Source: Streptomyces bathyalis
GTDB lineage: Bacteria > Actinomycetota > Actinomycetes > Streptomycetales > Streptomycetaceae
Reading direction: 5' to 3'
Length of the DNA stretch: 64,000 bases
Assembly (NCBI RefSeq): GCF_015910445.1
Contig: NZ_CP048882.1
Location: 1,736,001 to 1,800,000, forward strand
In this document: positions 44,777 through 54,027 of the stretch, one piece after another
How the letters are laid out: every line of letters begins with the position of its first letter
Position numbering within the stretch: the stretch's first letter is position 1
Position numbers and translations under genes: made by a program
Notes under the pieces: generated by a model
Told to the model about the DNA's origin: nothing
Seen by the model: the letters and a program-made list of their open reading frames with translations, nothing else
Database searches by the model: none

Positions 44777-45751
44777 TCAGTCCTTCCACTCGGCCGCGAG
44801 AGCGCGGGCAGGGTTGCTTACGAATATCCGCTCGGCGGCCTCCGTGCCCAGCTCACGGGCGAGGCGCGGCCTGAGCACCGCCGGCAGGTGGCGCATACCC
44901 GGAGCGCGGCGGGCCTCCGCCGTCGTGGTGTCGGACCCGAGCATGATCCGTTCCCCGCACCCGTGGTCGACGAGCGAAAGGAGGCACTCCGTCAGCCGCG
45001 CGTCCGTCGCGTGCTGCACGTGGGACGGGCCGTCGAAGACGAGCCAGGCATCGCGTCGCGCGACGTCCCGGTGGAGCGAGAGGTCCGGGAAGCGGCCGAG
45101 GTGGCCCAGCAGTACGCGGTGCGGCGGCACGCCGCCCCGTTCGCAGAGCAGGTCGAGCACGTCGTGCGCGGCTGTGCCGCCTTCGAGGTGCACGGCGACG
45201 GGCGCGCCGGTGGCGTGGTGTGCCTCGGCCGCGGCGTGCATGGTGCGGGACGCGTGCGCGTCCAGGCCGCGGAACCCGCCCGCCACCTTGATCAGTCCGG
45301 CGCGCGGTCCCTCCCCGCAGACGCTGCCGCGCACTCCGCGGGTCAGCTCCTCGACGAAGAGCTGTGCGAGGTCGGCTGCCTCGGCGTCCGTCGGGCTGAG
45401 CTGTCCCGGGCGGACAGCCGCGTAGTGCACGGCTTGGTGCAGGCCCGTCGCGGCGACCAGATGCAGCCCGGTGCGCCGGGCGAGCTCGGCCAGCGCGCCC
45501 GTGCAACGACCCATCCCGTACGGGGTCCACTGCACGGCCGACTGCCCGCCCGCCTCCGCGAACGCGCTCAACTCGGCCTCGGCGGCGTCCGCGTCGGCCA
45601 GCTCCTGGCCGGGCAGCGCCGGGGTGCGGATGAAGAGATGGGCGTGCGCGTCGCACACGCCGAGCCGGTCGCCCGAGACATCACCGAGAACGGTGCGGAC
45701 GGCACCCACGGGCAGCGGTCCGGCCCCTTGGATCCCACTGGTCACGGGCAT
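44777..45751 (-). CDS. Phosphotriesterase-like metal-dependent hydrolase
   Basis: A 324-residue amidohydrolase-superfamily protein of the PTE branch. Metal-ligand candidates are present in order: CDAHAHLFI (HxH), AGLIKVAGG (carbamylated Lys), VAVHLEGGT (His), LLGHLGRF (His) and IMLGSDTTT (Asp). The opening RTVLGDVSGDRLGVCDAH resembles PTE and lactonase starts. Substrates in the family are phosphotriesters, lactones and others, so activity is open. It is coupled to the metallophosphoesterase four bases downstream, which suggests joint action on a phosphorylated or lactone compound. Confidence 0.8.
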   Translation of the reverse strand: MPVTSGIQGAGPLPVGAVRTVLGDVSGDRLGVCDAHAHLFIRTPALPGQELADADAAEAELSAFAEAGGQSAVQWTPYGMGRCTGALAELARRTGLHLVAATGLHQAVHYAAVRPGQLSPTDAEAADLAQLFVEELTRGVRGSVCGEGPRAGLIKVAGGFRGLDAHASRTMHAAAEAHHATGAPVAVHLEGGTAAHDVLDLLCERGGVPPHRVLLGHLGRFPDLSLHRDVARRDAWLVFDGPSHVQHATDARLTECLLSLVDHGCGERIMLGSDTTTAEARRAPGMRHLPAVLRPRLARELGTEAAERIFVSNPARALAAEWKD

Positions 45752-45827
45752 GGGGCGAACCTACCCCGCGCAGCGAGCGACGAGATGGGGCCTTTACCGC
45801 GGGCGGGCTTCTGATAGGACAGAGGGC

Positions 45828-46199
45828 ATGCACGTCGAACCCGGCGAAGACGCTGTAGACACCTTCCTTGCCGCCTTCAATGCCCCGAACCAGGCCTATG
45901 TGACCGAGTTGCTCTCGCGCGCACTCACGCAGGACGTCCTCTTCTGGGGGCCGCTGGGGCGCAGCACCGGGGTGGAGGCGGTGGAGAACTTCATCAACGA
46001 ACTCCGCGCGCATCCCGACGGCCCGGGAAAGGTGTCGCGGACCACGGTGGTCGACGCCCCCGGCGAGTGGGCGCGCTACAGCTGGAGTTACCACAACGGA
46101 GCAGGTCAACTGCTGCTGACGGGAACCGACATGGTGCACCTGCGTGACGAACGCATCGACCAGATGGTCGTCTTCGCCGGGGACCTCGCGGCGATCTGA
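45828..46199 (+). CDS. SnoaL/NTF2-like protein
   Basis: A 123-residue protein beginning MHVEPGEDAVDTFLAAFNA with the cone-shaped NTF2 fold pattern: an N-terminal helix, then LTQDVLFWGPLGRSTGVEAVENFINELR and a beta sheet ending in RDERIDQMVVFAGDL. The family includes enzymes and binding proteins. No catalytic set stands out here (a His is at YHNG). It is read away from the hydrolase pair and towards a large hairpin. The AGAGGG at 45821-45826 lies close to the ATG and GATAGGA may be a -10; leader length is uncertain. Confidence 0.8.
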   Translation: MHVEPGEDAVDTFLAAFNAPNQAYVTELLSRALTQDVLFWGPLGRSTGVEAVENFINELRAHPDGPGKVSRTTVVDAPGEWARYSWSYHNGAGQLLLTGTDMVHLRDERIDQMVVFAGDLAAI

Positions 46200-46322
46200 G
46201 CGCCCCACCCCGCCGACCGGTCCGTCCTCGGGTGGCCGGGCGGCCCACCGGTGCGAGGACCACGCCGTCCGCCCGCATCGCAAGGAACCCGCACAGGAGC
46301 CGATCCGGCACACACGACGCGG

Positions 46323-46363
46323 CGGACCCGGACCGCGCGCACACCACGCCCGGTCCGGGTCCG
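46323..46363. terminator. Convergent terminator before the aldehyde dehydrogenase gene
   Basis: A perfect 13-base inverted repeat (46323-46335 with 46351-46363) lies between convergent genes. The left arm can also pair with GGGTCCGCC near 46376-46384, giving an alternative fold. Confidence 0.75.
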
Positions 46364-46415
46364 TCCGTCTCCGTCGGGTCCGCCGTTGCGGATGCCCCCC
46401 GGGAAGCGGCGAGGG

Positions 46416-47870
46416 CTACAGATCCAGGCCCGTCAGCACCATCACGCGCTCGTAGGTGTAGTCCTCCATCGCGAAGCGGACGCCCTCACGGCCCACGCCC
46501 GACTGCTTCGCGCCGCCGTACGGCATCTGGTCGGCACGGTAGGAGGGGACGTCGCCGACGATCACGCCGCCCATCTCCAGCGACCGGTGGGCACGGAAGG
46601 CGGCCTGGATGTCGTGCGTGAACAGGCCTGCCTGGAGGCCGTACTTGGAGTTGTTGGCGACGGCGAACGCCTCGTCCTCGCCCTCCACCTTCGTCAGCGA
46701 CATGACCGGCCCGAAGACCTCCTCGCAGCCGATCTGCGTGTCGGGGCCCACGTCCTCCAGCACGGTCGGTGCGTACGTCGCACCCTCGCGCTTGCCGCCC
46801 GCCAGCAGCTTCGCGCCACCCGAGACGGCCTCCTCGACCCAGGACTCGACGCGCTTGGCCGCGTCCTCGCTCACCAGTGGCCCGACGTCGGTGGCCGGGT
46901 CGGCGGGGTCGCCGGTGCGCAGAGCCTCGACCGCCGTGACGATCCTCGGCACGAGACGGTCGTAGACCGAGGAGTCGGCGATCACGCGCTGCACGGAGAT
47001 GCAGGACTGGCCGGCCTGGTAGTTGGAGAACGTCGCGATGCGCTGCGCCGCCCAGTCCAGGTCGTCCTCGGAGGAGTAGTCGCCCAGCACGATCGCCGCG
47101 CCGTTGCCGCCGAGTTCGAGGGTGACGCGCTTGCGCGGGGCGGAGTCGAGGATGGACCAGCCGACGGGCGCGGAGCCGGTGAAGGAGATGATGGGCAGCC
47201 GCTCGTCCTGCACCAGCTCGGGCATCCGGTCGTTGGGCACGGGCAGCACGGACCACGAGCCGGCGGGCAGGTCCGTCTCCGCCAGCAGCTCACCGATCAG
47301 CAGCCCGGACAGCGGCGTGGCCGGTGCGGGCTTGAGGATGATCGGCGTCCCGACGGCCAGCGCGGGGGCCACCTTGTGGGCGCACAGGTTGAGCGGGAAG
47401 TTGAAGGGCGCGATGCCGAGCACCGGTCCGAACGGGAAGCGCCGGGTGTAAGCGAGGCGTCCCGTGCCGCCCGCGTCGGAGTCGAGCCGCTGAGCCTCGC
47501 CGCTGTTGAAGCGGCGCGCCTCGTCGGCGGCCCAGCGGAAGACGGAGACGCACCGGCCGACCTCGCCGCGCGCCCACTTCATGGGCTTGCCGTTCTCCGA
47601 CGAGATCAGGGTCGCGATCTCCTCGGACCGCTCGCGGACGCGGGCCGTGACGTGGTCCAGGGCGGCGGCGCGTACGTGCGCGGGGGTCGCCGAGAACTCG
47701 TCGGCGACGGCTGCGGCCGCGGCCACGGCCTCCTCGACCTGGTCCGCCGTGGGAAGGCTGATGCTTCCCACGACCCTGCCGTCCCAGGGCGAGGTGACAT
47801 CGAGCGTGTCGTCGCCCGTGGCCTCGCGGCCTGCGAGCCAGAACGCGTGCGGGGAAGTCGCTGTCGTCAC
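46416..47870 (-). CDS. NAD(P)-dependent aldehyde dehydrogenase (GABA/semialdehyde branch likely)
   Basis: A 484-residue aldehyde dehydrogenase. The cofactor site has PFNFPLNLCAHKVAPAL and ISFTGSAPVGW, the catalytic Glu lies in TLELGGNGAAI and the catalytic Cys in AGQSCISVQRV. It differs clearly from the second dehydrogenase at 61833 and may oxidise succinate semialdehyde from the GabT reaction. Next to PucR and gabT, this fits a GABA-degradation role but substrate choice is inferred. The GTG at 47870 is chosen; the upstream frame does not look like the family. GGAAGGG lies about 11 bases before it. Confidence 0.88.
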   Translation of the reverse strand: MTTATSPHAFWLAGREATGDDTLDVTSPWDGRVVGSISLPTADQVEEAVAAAAAVADEFSATPAHVRAAALDHVTARVRERSEEIATLISSENGKPMKWARGEVGRCVSVFRWAADEARRFNSGEAQRLDSDAGGTGRLAYTRRFPFGPVLGIAPFNFPLNLCAHKVAPALAVGTPIILKPAPATPLSGLLIGELLAETDLPAGSWSVLPVPNDRMPELVQDERLPIISFTGSAPVGWSILDSAPRKRVTLELGGNGAAIVLGDYSSEDDLDWAAQRIATFSNYQAGQSCISVQRVIADSSVYDRLVPRIVTAVEALRTGDPADPATDVGPLVSEDAAKRVESWVEEAVSGGAKLLAGGKREGATYAPTVLEDVGPDTQIGCEEVFGPVMSLTKVEGEDEAFAVANNSKYGLQAGLFTHDIQAAFRAHRSLEMGGVIVGDVPSYRADQMPYGGAKQSGVGREGVRFAMEDYTYERVMVLTGLDL

Positions 47871-48233
47871 TGCGGGGCCGCCCTTCCGGAGTGGTGGTGT
47901 CAGAGCAATGTGAGCGTGAGAAGACGGCAGGCAGAGCTGTGCCGCGCTGTACCTGTGGTGATGAGTGCCGGGGCGGCGCTCATCCGTCTCTTCAGCCAAC
48001 GGTAGGGCCTGCGGAGGGCAGGATTTCTTGTCCGCCACGGCAGACTTGTGACTCGCCACACGCCGGTTTGGCACGGACACCGAGCGTGTTCCACCGGCTT
48101 GCCGCGTCGCCAGCGTCGCAACGATGCCGACCGATGTGGACCGTGAGCCGGTGCGCACCAGGCCGAAGGCCGCCCGCTCACAGATCCGGCGGCGCGCCAG
48201 CCGTCAGCCCGCGCTCCGGAGGGTTCCCGCAGG
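47871..48233 (-). promoter_or_regulatory. Control region between the PucR and aldehyde dehydrogenase genes
   Basis: This 363-base gap holds no supported gene. On the minus strand two related 15-base blocks, GTGGCGAGTCACAAG near 48048-48062 and GTGGCGGACAAG near 48027-48038, form a direct repeat that could bind a regulator such as PucR. No confident -10/-35 pair was found. Confidence 0.35.
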
Positions 48234-50018
48234 TCATCCCGTGGCCTTGAGGGCGAGCCACAGCTCCATGCGTACGTCGGGATCGTCGAGGGAGCGGCCG
48301 AGGATCTCCTCGACGCGGCGCATCCGGTACCTCAGCGTGTGCCGGTGCACGCCCAAATCGGCGGCCGCGGCGTCCCACTGGCCGTGCCGGGAGAGCCAGG
48401 CGCGCAGGGAGGCGACGAGATCGCCCCGCCCGTTCGCGTCGTGATCGCGCAGCGACCGCAGCAGACCGTCGGCGAAGGCCCGTACTGCGTCGTCGGCCAG
48501 AAGCGGCAGCACGGATCCGGCGGCGACGTCCTCGTGCTCGACGAGCGGGGCGCCGCGGCGCCGGGCCACCGACAGTGCCTGGTCCGCCTGCTTGAACGCG
48601 ACGGTCGCGGCGGCGAGACCGGCCGGCGCGGAGACCCCGATGACGAGCGCGTCGTCGGATGCGGATGCCGCACCACCGGATTGATGTGCGCCGCCGGAAC
48701 CGGATGATTCGGCGGCGTCGGCGCATGCGGCCGCGTACTGGGCGCACGCGGCGACGGCAGCGCCCCCGTCGGCGGCGAGCACCACGAGACGGCTGCCGTC
48801 CGGCACGACGAGGACGGCCTCCCCGTTGCGCGCCGCGGCCGTCTCGACGAGATCCGCGAGCTGTTCGAGGGGGCCCGGCAGATCCTCCGCGATGCCCTCG
48901 GGAACGGGTACGGGCACGGCCGAGGTCTCTGTGACGGTCACGACGGGCAGATTGCCTCCCGGCGCGCCGCCGGCACCCGCGGCGACAGTGGTGCCGCCGC
49001 CCGCCGGGCCGTCCCCGTTCACAGCGGCGTGCCCGTTGGCGCTTCCCCGCCCACGGGTCGTTGAGCCCGCCGCCGGCTCGGCCACCAGGACCCGCATCGG
49101 GGCGTCCAGCAGGCCGCCGTAGAGCGCACCGGCGACGGCACGCGCGTGGTCGGACTCACCGGAGAGCAGCATCCTCATCACCGCGGCGCCGAGGCGCTGT
49201 TCGGCCTCCTGGAGTGCCCTCGACCGCTCCATCGTGAGCGTGAGCAGCGCGATGGCGGAGTGCACGGCGTAGCGCTCCGCGGTGCCCAACGGTGCGGCCG
49301 TTCCGACCGCGAGGACGGCCTTCGCGCGGCGGCCGCTGCCGACCGACTGCAGCTCCACGCGGTCGTCGCCGGAATCCGACCCGCTGACGACGGCGCTGGC
49401 CGGGGCCGGCCTGTCCCGCAGCCGTTCCGCGTCCGCGACGAACCGGGAGGCCCGGCGCACCGCCCAGGCCGGCGCCGTGGCGACCATGGCGCCGGAGGCG
49501 TCGTAGAGTGCGGCCCAACCGGCCACCTCGGAGGCGAGTTTGGTGAGCAGGGCCGCGGGACCCTCCTGCGAGAGGGCGGCCCGCGTCATCTCGCGCTGCG
49601 CCTCGAAGCCCGCCGTGACCGCCCGGTACTGCTCGGCCGCTATGGCGGCCGAGACGGCCTTGCTGATGGCGATGAAGGGCGTCCGGCGGGGCACTTCGAG
49701 CAGTGGAAGGCCCGCCTCGCGGCACGCCTCGACGATCGCGTCCGGCACCTTCTCGTAGTTGACCCCCGCGGCGAAGCCGAGCCCGACCACGCCCTTTTCG
49801 GTGAGCCGCTGTACGTAGGCGCGCATCTCCTCCGGGTCCTCGGCGTCCAGCTTCAGAGCCGTGACGAGGAGGAGTTCACCACCGTCGAGATAGGGAGTCG
49901 GGTCCGCCAGCTCGCTGGCGTGCGCCCAGCGCACATCGGTGTCCAGCCGGTCCTGCCCTGTGAGCACGGCCAGCCGGAGCGCGGAGTGCTGAACGAGCGA
50001 GGCGAGAGTCGGTGGCAT
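48234..50018 (-). CDS. PucR-family transcriptional regulator
   Basis: A 594-residue regulator with an N-terminal PucR domain (VQHSALRLAVLTGQDRLD, then VRWAHASELADPTPYLDGGELLL), a middle GGDEF-like domain interrupted by low-complexity Gly/Ala/Ser stretches, and a C-terminal PucR-type helix-turn-helix (WDAAAADLGVHRHTLRYRMRRVEE). Such proteins respond to nitrogen compounds; in this place a GABA or polyamine signal is likely. The ATG at 50018 is preferred; a GTG at 50030 is possible. TACGGT on the minus strand just upstream may be a -10 with a very short leader. Confidence 0.9.
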   Translation of the reverse strand: MPPTLASLVQHSALRLAVLTGQDRLDTDVRWAHASELADPTPYLDGGELLLVTALKLDAEDPEEMRAYVQRLTEKGVVGLGFAAGVNYEKVPDAIVEACREAGLPLLEVPRRTPFIAISKAVSAAIAAEQYRAVTAGFEAQREMTRAALSQEGPAALLTKLASEVAGWAALYDASGAMVATAPAWAVRRASRFVADAERLRDRPAPASAVVSGSDSGDDRVELQSVGSGRRAKAVLAVGTAAPLGTAERYAVHSAIALLTLTMERSRALQEAEQRLGAAVMRMLLSGESDHARAVAGALYGGLLDAPMRVLVAEPAAGSTTRGRGSANGHAAVNGDGPAGGGTTVAAGAGGAPGGNLPVVTVTETSAVPVPVPEGIAEDLPGPLEQLADLVETAAARNGEAVLVVPDGSRLVVLAADGGAAVAACAQYAAACADAAESSGSGGAHQSGGAASASDDALVIGVSAPAGLAAATVAFKQADQALSVARRRGAPLVEHEDVAAGSVLPLLADDAVRAFADGLLRSLRDHDANGRGDLVASLRAWLSRHGQWDAAAADLGVHRHTLRYRMRRVEEILGRSLDDPDVRMELWLALKATG

Positions 50019-50067
50019 AACAAGGCTCACCGTACAGGCGCCCGGCTCATTTCGGTCATTCCCGAAC

Positions 50068-52383
50068 TCATTCCCCCAGCTCCGCGAGGATCGGAGGCGT
50101 CCGCTCCCCACGGACAGTGGTCAGCGACAGCACAGCGTGACCGGGCGGCAGATCGTTGGCGAGGTCGGAGGCGGACCAGCGTTCGCGCTGCACCGTGCGG
50201 ACGGTCACGGACTCGGCCGTGACATGCCTGCCCGTGGCGAGCCTGCGCACCGCGTGCATCACCTTGGTCAGCGGCTCGTCGGAGACGAGCTGGCGGTTGG
50301 TCACGTCGCGGGTCTCGACCCACTCGGTGCCCCACACCTCAGCGAAATGCTCGGCGTCCCAGGGGGTCACGCCCGCGCACACCATGCGGCAGCCCACCGC
50401 GCCCAGCAGCGGGCCGCGCAGATGCGCCGGGACCTCGTCCAGCGCGCGCAGCGTCAGCAGGACGCCGCCGTGCGCGGAACGCACGCGCTGGAGTCCGCGC
50501 AGCGACTGCGGGGTGACGGTCTGGGCCGCGTCGTCGAGGACGAGACCCGCGAAGAGTGACTGGTCCTCCCGTGCGCTCGCGCACTCGGTGAACTGGGCGA
50601 GGACGAGCCGCGCGAGGATGCGCGACGCCTCCGCGTGGCCCCGCTCGGGAAGGTCGATGCGCACACGCAGCGGCTTCTCGAGGGCGCGCAGCGAGAACGG
50701 CCTCGGGGACGCTCCGGCCCCTTCGCCCCCGGCGGCGCCGGCCGGTCCGTCCGCGCCCTCGGGCACGAAGAAGCCGGAGAAGGCGGGCCTGTCCAGCAGC
50801 GCGATGCGTTCCGCGAGCAGCGCCGGCGCGTCGCCGGGGCGGCCCGACTGCCGTCCGTACGCGTCGAGTTCGCGCAGCTGCGAGGGCAGGTCCGCCTCGT
50901 CGAGAGCGGTACGCAGGGCGTCGACGGCGGAGGTCGAGCCGTCCAGCAGTTCGCGCAGCTCCGGCACGGCGGGGAAGCGGCCGTGGGCGGCGCGGAAGGG
51001 CCCGATGAGCTGCGCCAGTGCCGTCGCGGCCCGGCGGCTGTCACCGCCGGGAAGGGAATCGGTCAGGTCCCCGACGAGGGCTTCCGCGAGCATGCCGGCG
51101 GCCTCGTCCGGGTCGTCCGTGCCGCCGTAGAGGTCGAGGTCGTGCGACGAGCCGGGGTTGCCGACCCGGACGACGACGTCGAAGGCCTCGTCGGGCGCCA
51201 GCCGGTCCCCGTTCGCCGTCACGGCGACGACGGCTGCCTGACCGGCGAGCGCCTGGAGGCAGAGCGATTCCGCGACGGGACGGGCGAGGCGGGTCGTCTT
51301 CCCGGACCCGGGGGGCCCGACGGCCAGCGCCGAGGTGCCGAGCAGCGCGGGCTCCAGGGCCATGCCGGCGCCCCGGTACTGGAACGGGTTGCGCTCGTTG
51401 TCGGCGGCGGTGCCGATGCGGACCTGACCGACGCTCAGGTCGTGCCGTGCCGCACGGCCGTGCGGCAGGTCCCGGCGGCCCGAGGGGTGCGCGCAGGCCG
51501 CCGCGCCCTTCGCCTCGACGGTCTCGACGAACGCGGAGAGCCGTCCGGGCCGCGCCCGCACGGACTCCCAGGCGCGGCGGATGCGGGCGTGGTCGACGTC
51601 GTTCATGCGGCCGTCGCGCACCTCGGCGGCGAGGAGATCGGCAGCACGGGCCGCGCCGTGGCCCCGCAGCTCCGGCCACTCGACGGGATCCGACTGCGGA
51701 GGCGGTGCCGGGACGGGCGATGCGGGATCCGTGGCGCCGCGGCGCTCACTGCCCGCCGGCCCCGCCCCCGCGCTGCCGCCGGACAGGCGTGCCCACGCCC
51801 GGCGGGCGAGCTCCGGCCAGTGGCCCAGCCGTCCGAAGACGACGGCGAGGGCGGCGATGACGAGGCCGTAGTAGATGTAGGTCAGCCAGACGAAGATCAT
51901 CTGCTCGCCCCCGGCGGACCGCCAGGACTCGGGCGTCAGGGCGAGCATCGGCCAGAGCCAGTAGTCGCCCAGGTAGCCGTTGTAGAGCAGCGACCAGACG
52001 AGCCAGGCGATGAGGAAGGAGACCAGGGCGCCGCCCAGCAGCTGCCGCGTCGGAGTGCGGTCGCGGTCCTGGGGCGGGAGAGGCCGGTAGCCGTACCGCC
52101 AGATGCCGGGCTCGGCCTCGGGGCGCGGGACCCGCAGCCAGTCGGCGAGCCGGGCGCCGGGGCCGGGTGCGTGCGCGGGCTTCGGCGGCGCGGCGGCCCG
52201 CGGCTCCTGGCCGTGCGTCCGGGGGCGGCTCCTGGGCCGCGGGGGCGCCTGTTCCGTGGGCGGTGGGCCGGCCGCCCGCCGGTCCTGCCCGCTCCCCTGG
52301 CGGGGCAGTCCCGTGCCGGGGTCGGTCTGCGAACCGTGTGCGCTGTCCGCACCCTGCCCCTGGTGCGGAGAGTCCATGTCCAT
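50068..52383 (-). CDS. Membrane-anchored VirD4/FtsK-like ATP-binding protein, function unknown
   Basis: A 771-residue protein: a Pro/Arg/Gln-rich start of about 90 residues, two hydrophobic segments (LLGGALVSFLIAWLVWSLL and FVWLTYIYYGLVIAALAVVF, at about 110-185), then a cytoplasmic ATPase domain with Walker A VGPPGSGKTTRLARP and Walker B-like LFAGLVLDDAAQTVTP. This layout is that of TraD/VirD4 coupling proteins or FtsK-like pumps. It is not part of any visible conjugation cluster; homologues are, to my memory, common in Streptomyces beside gabT. Neighbours do not explain its role. The start is the ATG at 52383 (or 52377). Confidence 0.8.
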   Translation of the reverse strand: MDMDSPHQGQGADSAHGSQTDPGTGLPRQGSGQDRRAAGPPPTEQAPPRPRSRPRTHGQEPRAAAPPKPAHAPGPGARLADWLRVPRPEAEPGIWRYGYRPLPPQDRDRTPTRQLLGGALVSFLIAWLVWSLLYNGYLGDYWLWPMLALTPESWRSAGGEQMIFVWLTYIYYGLVIAALAVVFGRLGHWPELARRAWARLSGGSAGAGPAGSERRGATDPASPVPAPPPQSDPVEWPELRGHGAARAADLLAAEVRDGRMNDVDHARIRRAWESVRARPGRLSAFVETVEAKGAAACAHPSGRRDLPHGRAARHDLSVGQVRIGTAADNERNPFQYRGAGMALEPALLGTSALAVGPPGSGKTTRLARPVAESLCLQALAGQAAVVAVTANGDRLAPDEAFDVVVRVGNPGSSHDLDLYGGTDDPDEAAGMLAEALVGDLTDSLPGGDSRRAATALAQLIGPFRAAHGRFPAVPELRELLDGSTSAVDALRTALDEADLPSQLRELDAYGRQSGRPGDAPALLAERIALLDRPAFSGFFVPEGADGPAGAAGGEGAGASPRPFSLRALEKPLRVRIDLPERGHAEASRILARLVLAQFTECASAREDQSLFAGLVLDDAAQTVTPQSLRGLQRVRSAHGGVLLTLRALDEVPAHLRGPLLGAVGCRMVCAGVTPWDAEHFAEVWGTEWVETRDVTNRQLVSDEPLTKVMHAVRRLATGRHVTAESVTVRTVQRERWSASDLANDLPPGHAVLSLTTVRGERTPPILAELGE

Positions 52384-52668
52384 GTACTGCCTCTACCCTT
52401 GCCCGGCCGGTCGTCCCCGCCTCGTCACGGCGCCCTCGTCCCTGCTCCCGGTTCCAATCTAGCCGCCGGAGGAGGGAGTTGACCCACGCAGGTCGGCCCA
52501 CCGGGGTCCCGGTGCGGTGGACGCGGCCCGGCAGGGCAGCTCATGTGCCTATAGCCGTGACGGCCAACACGACACGGGGACTTCTCCGCACCGGTGCATG
52601 TCCCGCGTTCCGCGAGGCCTCTAGCCTTCGAAGGACGTGCAGACCCCTTCGTCCTGAGAGAGAGCGCT
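52384..52668. promoter_or_regulatory. Divergent region between the ATPase gene and gabT
   Basis: No gene is supported in these 285 bases. TAGCCT at 52622-52627 is a possible -10 for gabT, giving a leader of about 36 bases, but no good -35 is seen. Confidence 0.35.
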
Positions 52669-54027
52669 ATGAGCACGATGACGGAAATGTCCGGTGGCCC
52701 TGCCCTCCCGCAGGAGCGCCGTGTCGTCACGTCCGTCCCTGGCCCGAAGTCCCAGGAGCTGATGGCTCGCAAGCAGGCCGCTGTCGCTGACGGCATCGGC
52801 ACCGTGATGCCTGTCTTCGCCAAGCGCGCGGGCGGCGGCGTCCTCGAGGACGTCGACGGCAACTCCTTCATCGACTTCGGTTCCGGCATCGCCGTGACCG
52901 GTGTCGGCAACAGCGCCGAAGCGGTGGTGCGACGCGCCTCCGCGCAGCTCGCCCAGTTCACGCACACCTGCGTGATGGTGACGCCGTACGAGCCCTACGT
53001 GGAGGTCTGCGAGGAGCTGGCGCGCCTCACGCCCGGCGACCACGCGAAGAAGAGCGCGCTGTTCAACTCGGGCGCCGAGGCCGTGGAGAACGCCGTCAAG
53101 GTCGCGCGCTCCTACACCAAGCGTCAGGCCGTCGTCGTCTTCGACCACGGCTACCACGGCCGCACGAACCTGACGATGGCGCTGACCTCGAAGAACATGC
53201 CGTACAAGCACAGCTTCGGCCCGTTCGCGCCCGAGGTGTACAGGGTGCCCGTCGCCTACCCGTTCCGCTGGCTGACCGGCCCGGACAACTGCGCCGAGGA
53301 GGCCGCGGCCCAGGCGATCGACCAGATCAACAAGCAGGTCGGCGCGGAGAACGTCGCCGCGATCCTGATCGAGCCGCTGCTCGGCGAGGGCGGCTTCATC
53401 GAGCCGGCGAAGGGGTTCCTGCCGCGCCTCGCGCAGTTCGCGAAGGAGAACGGGATCGTCTTCGTCGCGGACGAGATCCAGTCCGGCTTCTGCCGCACGG
53501 GCCAGTGGTTCGCCTGCGAGGACGAGGGCATCGTCCCGGACCTGATCACCACCGCGAAGGGCATCGCCGGCGGCATGCCGCTGGCCGCCGTCACCGGCCG
53601 CGCCGAGATCATGGACGCGCCTCACGTCGGCGGCCTGGGCGGCACCTACGGCGGGAACCCGGTGGCCTGCGCCGCGGCGCTCGGCTCCATCGAGACGATG
53701 CGGGAGATGGACCTGCCGGCCAGGGCCAAGCGCATCGAGGAGATCATGAAGCCGCGGCTGCGGAAGCTGGCCGAGCAGTACGACGTCATCGGCGACGTCC
53801 GCGGGCGCGGCGCCATGCTCGCCATCGAGCTGGTCAAGCCCGGCGGCAAGGAGCCGGACCCGCAGGTCACGGCGGCTCTCGCCAAGGCGTGCCACGAGAA
53901 CGGACTGCTGGTGCTGACCACCGGCACGTACGGCAACGTGATGCGTTTCCTGCCCCCGATGGTGATCGGTGAGGATCTGCTCGACGAGGGCCTGGACGTG
54001 CTGGAAGGCGCCCTGGCCGACCTGTGA
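52669..54027 (+). CDS. gabT: 4-aminobutyrate aminotransferase
   Basis: A PLP class III aminotransferase that moves the amino group of GABA to 2-oxoglutarate, giving succinate semialdehyde and glutamate. The 452-residue product has ALFNSGAEAVENAVKVARSYT and VVVFDHGYHGRTNLTMAL, the cofactor Asp in FVADEIQSGFCRTG, and the PLP lysine in ITTAKGIAGGMPLAAV. The ATG at 52669 has a GAGAGAG site upstream and is preferred to upstream in-frame starts. With the aldehyde dehydrogenase at 46416, PucR and the polyamine genes at 56-63 kb it fits putrescine to GABA to succinate. Confidence 0.95.
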   Translation: MSTMTEMSGGPALPQERRVVTSVPGPKSQELMARKQAAVADGIGTVMPVFAKRAGGGVLEDVDGNSFIDFGSGIAVTGVGNSAEAVVRRASAQLAQFTHTCVMVTPYEPYVEVCEELARLTPGDHAKKSALFNSGAEAVENAVKVARSYTKRQAVVVFDHGYHGRTNLTMALTSKNMPYKHSFGPFAPEVYRVPVAYPFRWLTGPDNCAEEAAAQAIDQINKQVGAENVAAILIEPLLGEGGFIEPAKGFLPRLAQFAKENGIVFVADEIQSGFCRTGQWFACEDEGIVPDLITTAKGIAGGMPLAAVTGRAEIMDAPHVGGLGGTYGGNPVACAAALGSIETMREMDLPARAKRIEEIMKPRLRKLAEQYDVIGDVRGRGAMLAIELVKPGGKEPDPQVTAALAKACHENGLLVLTTGTYGNVMRFLPPMVIGEDLLDEGLDVLEGALADL

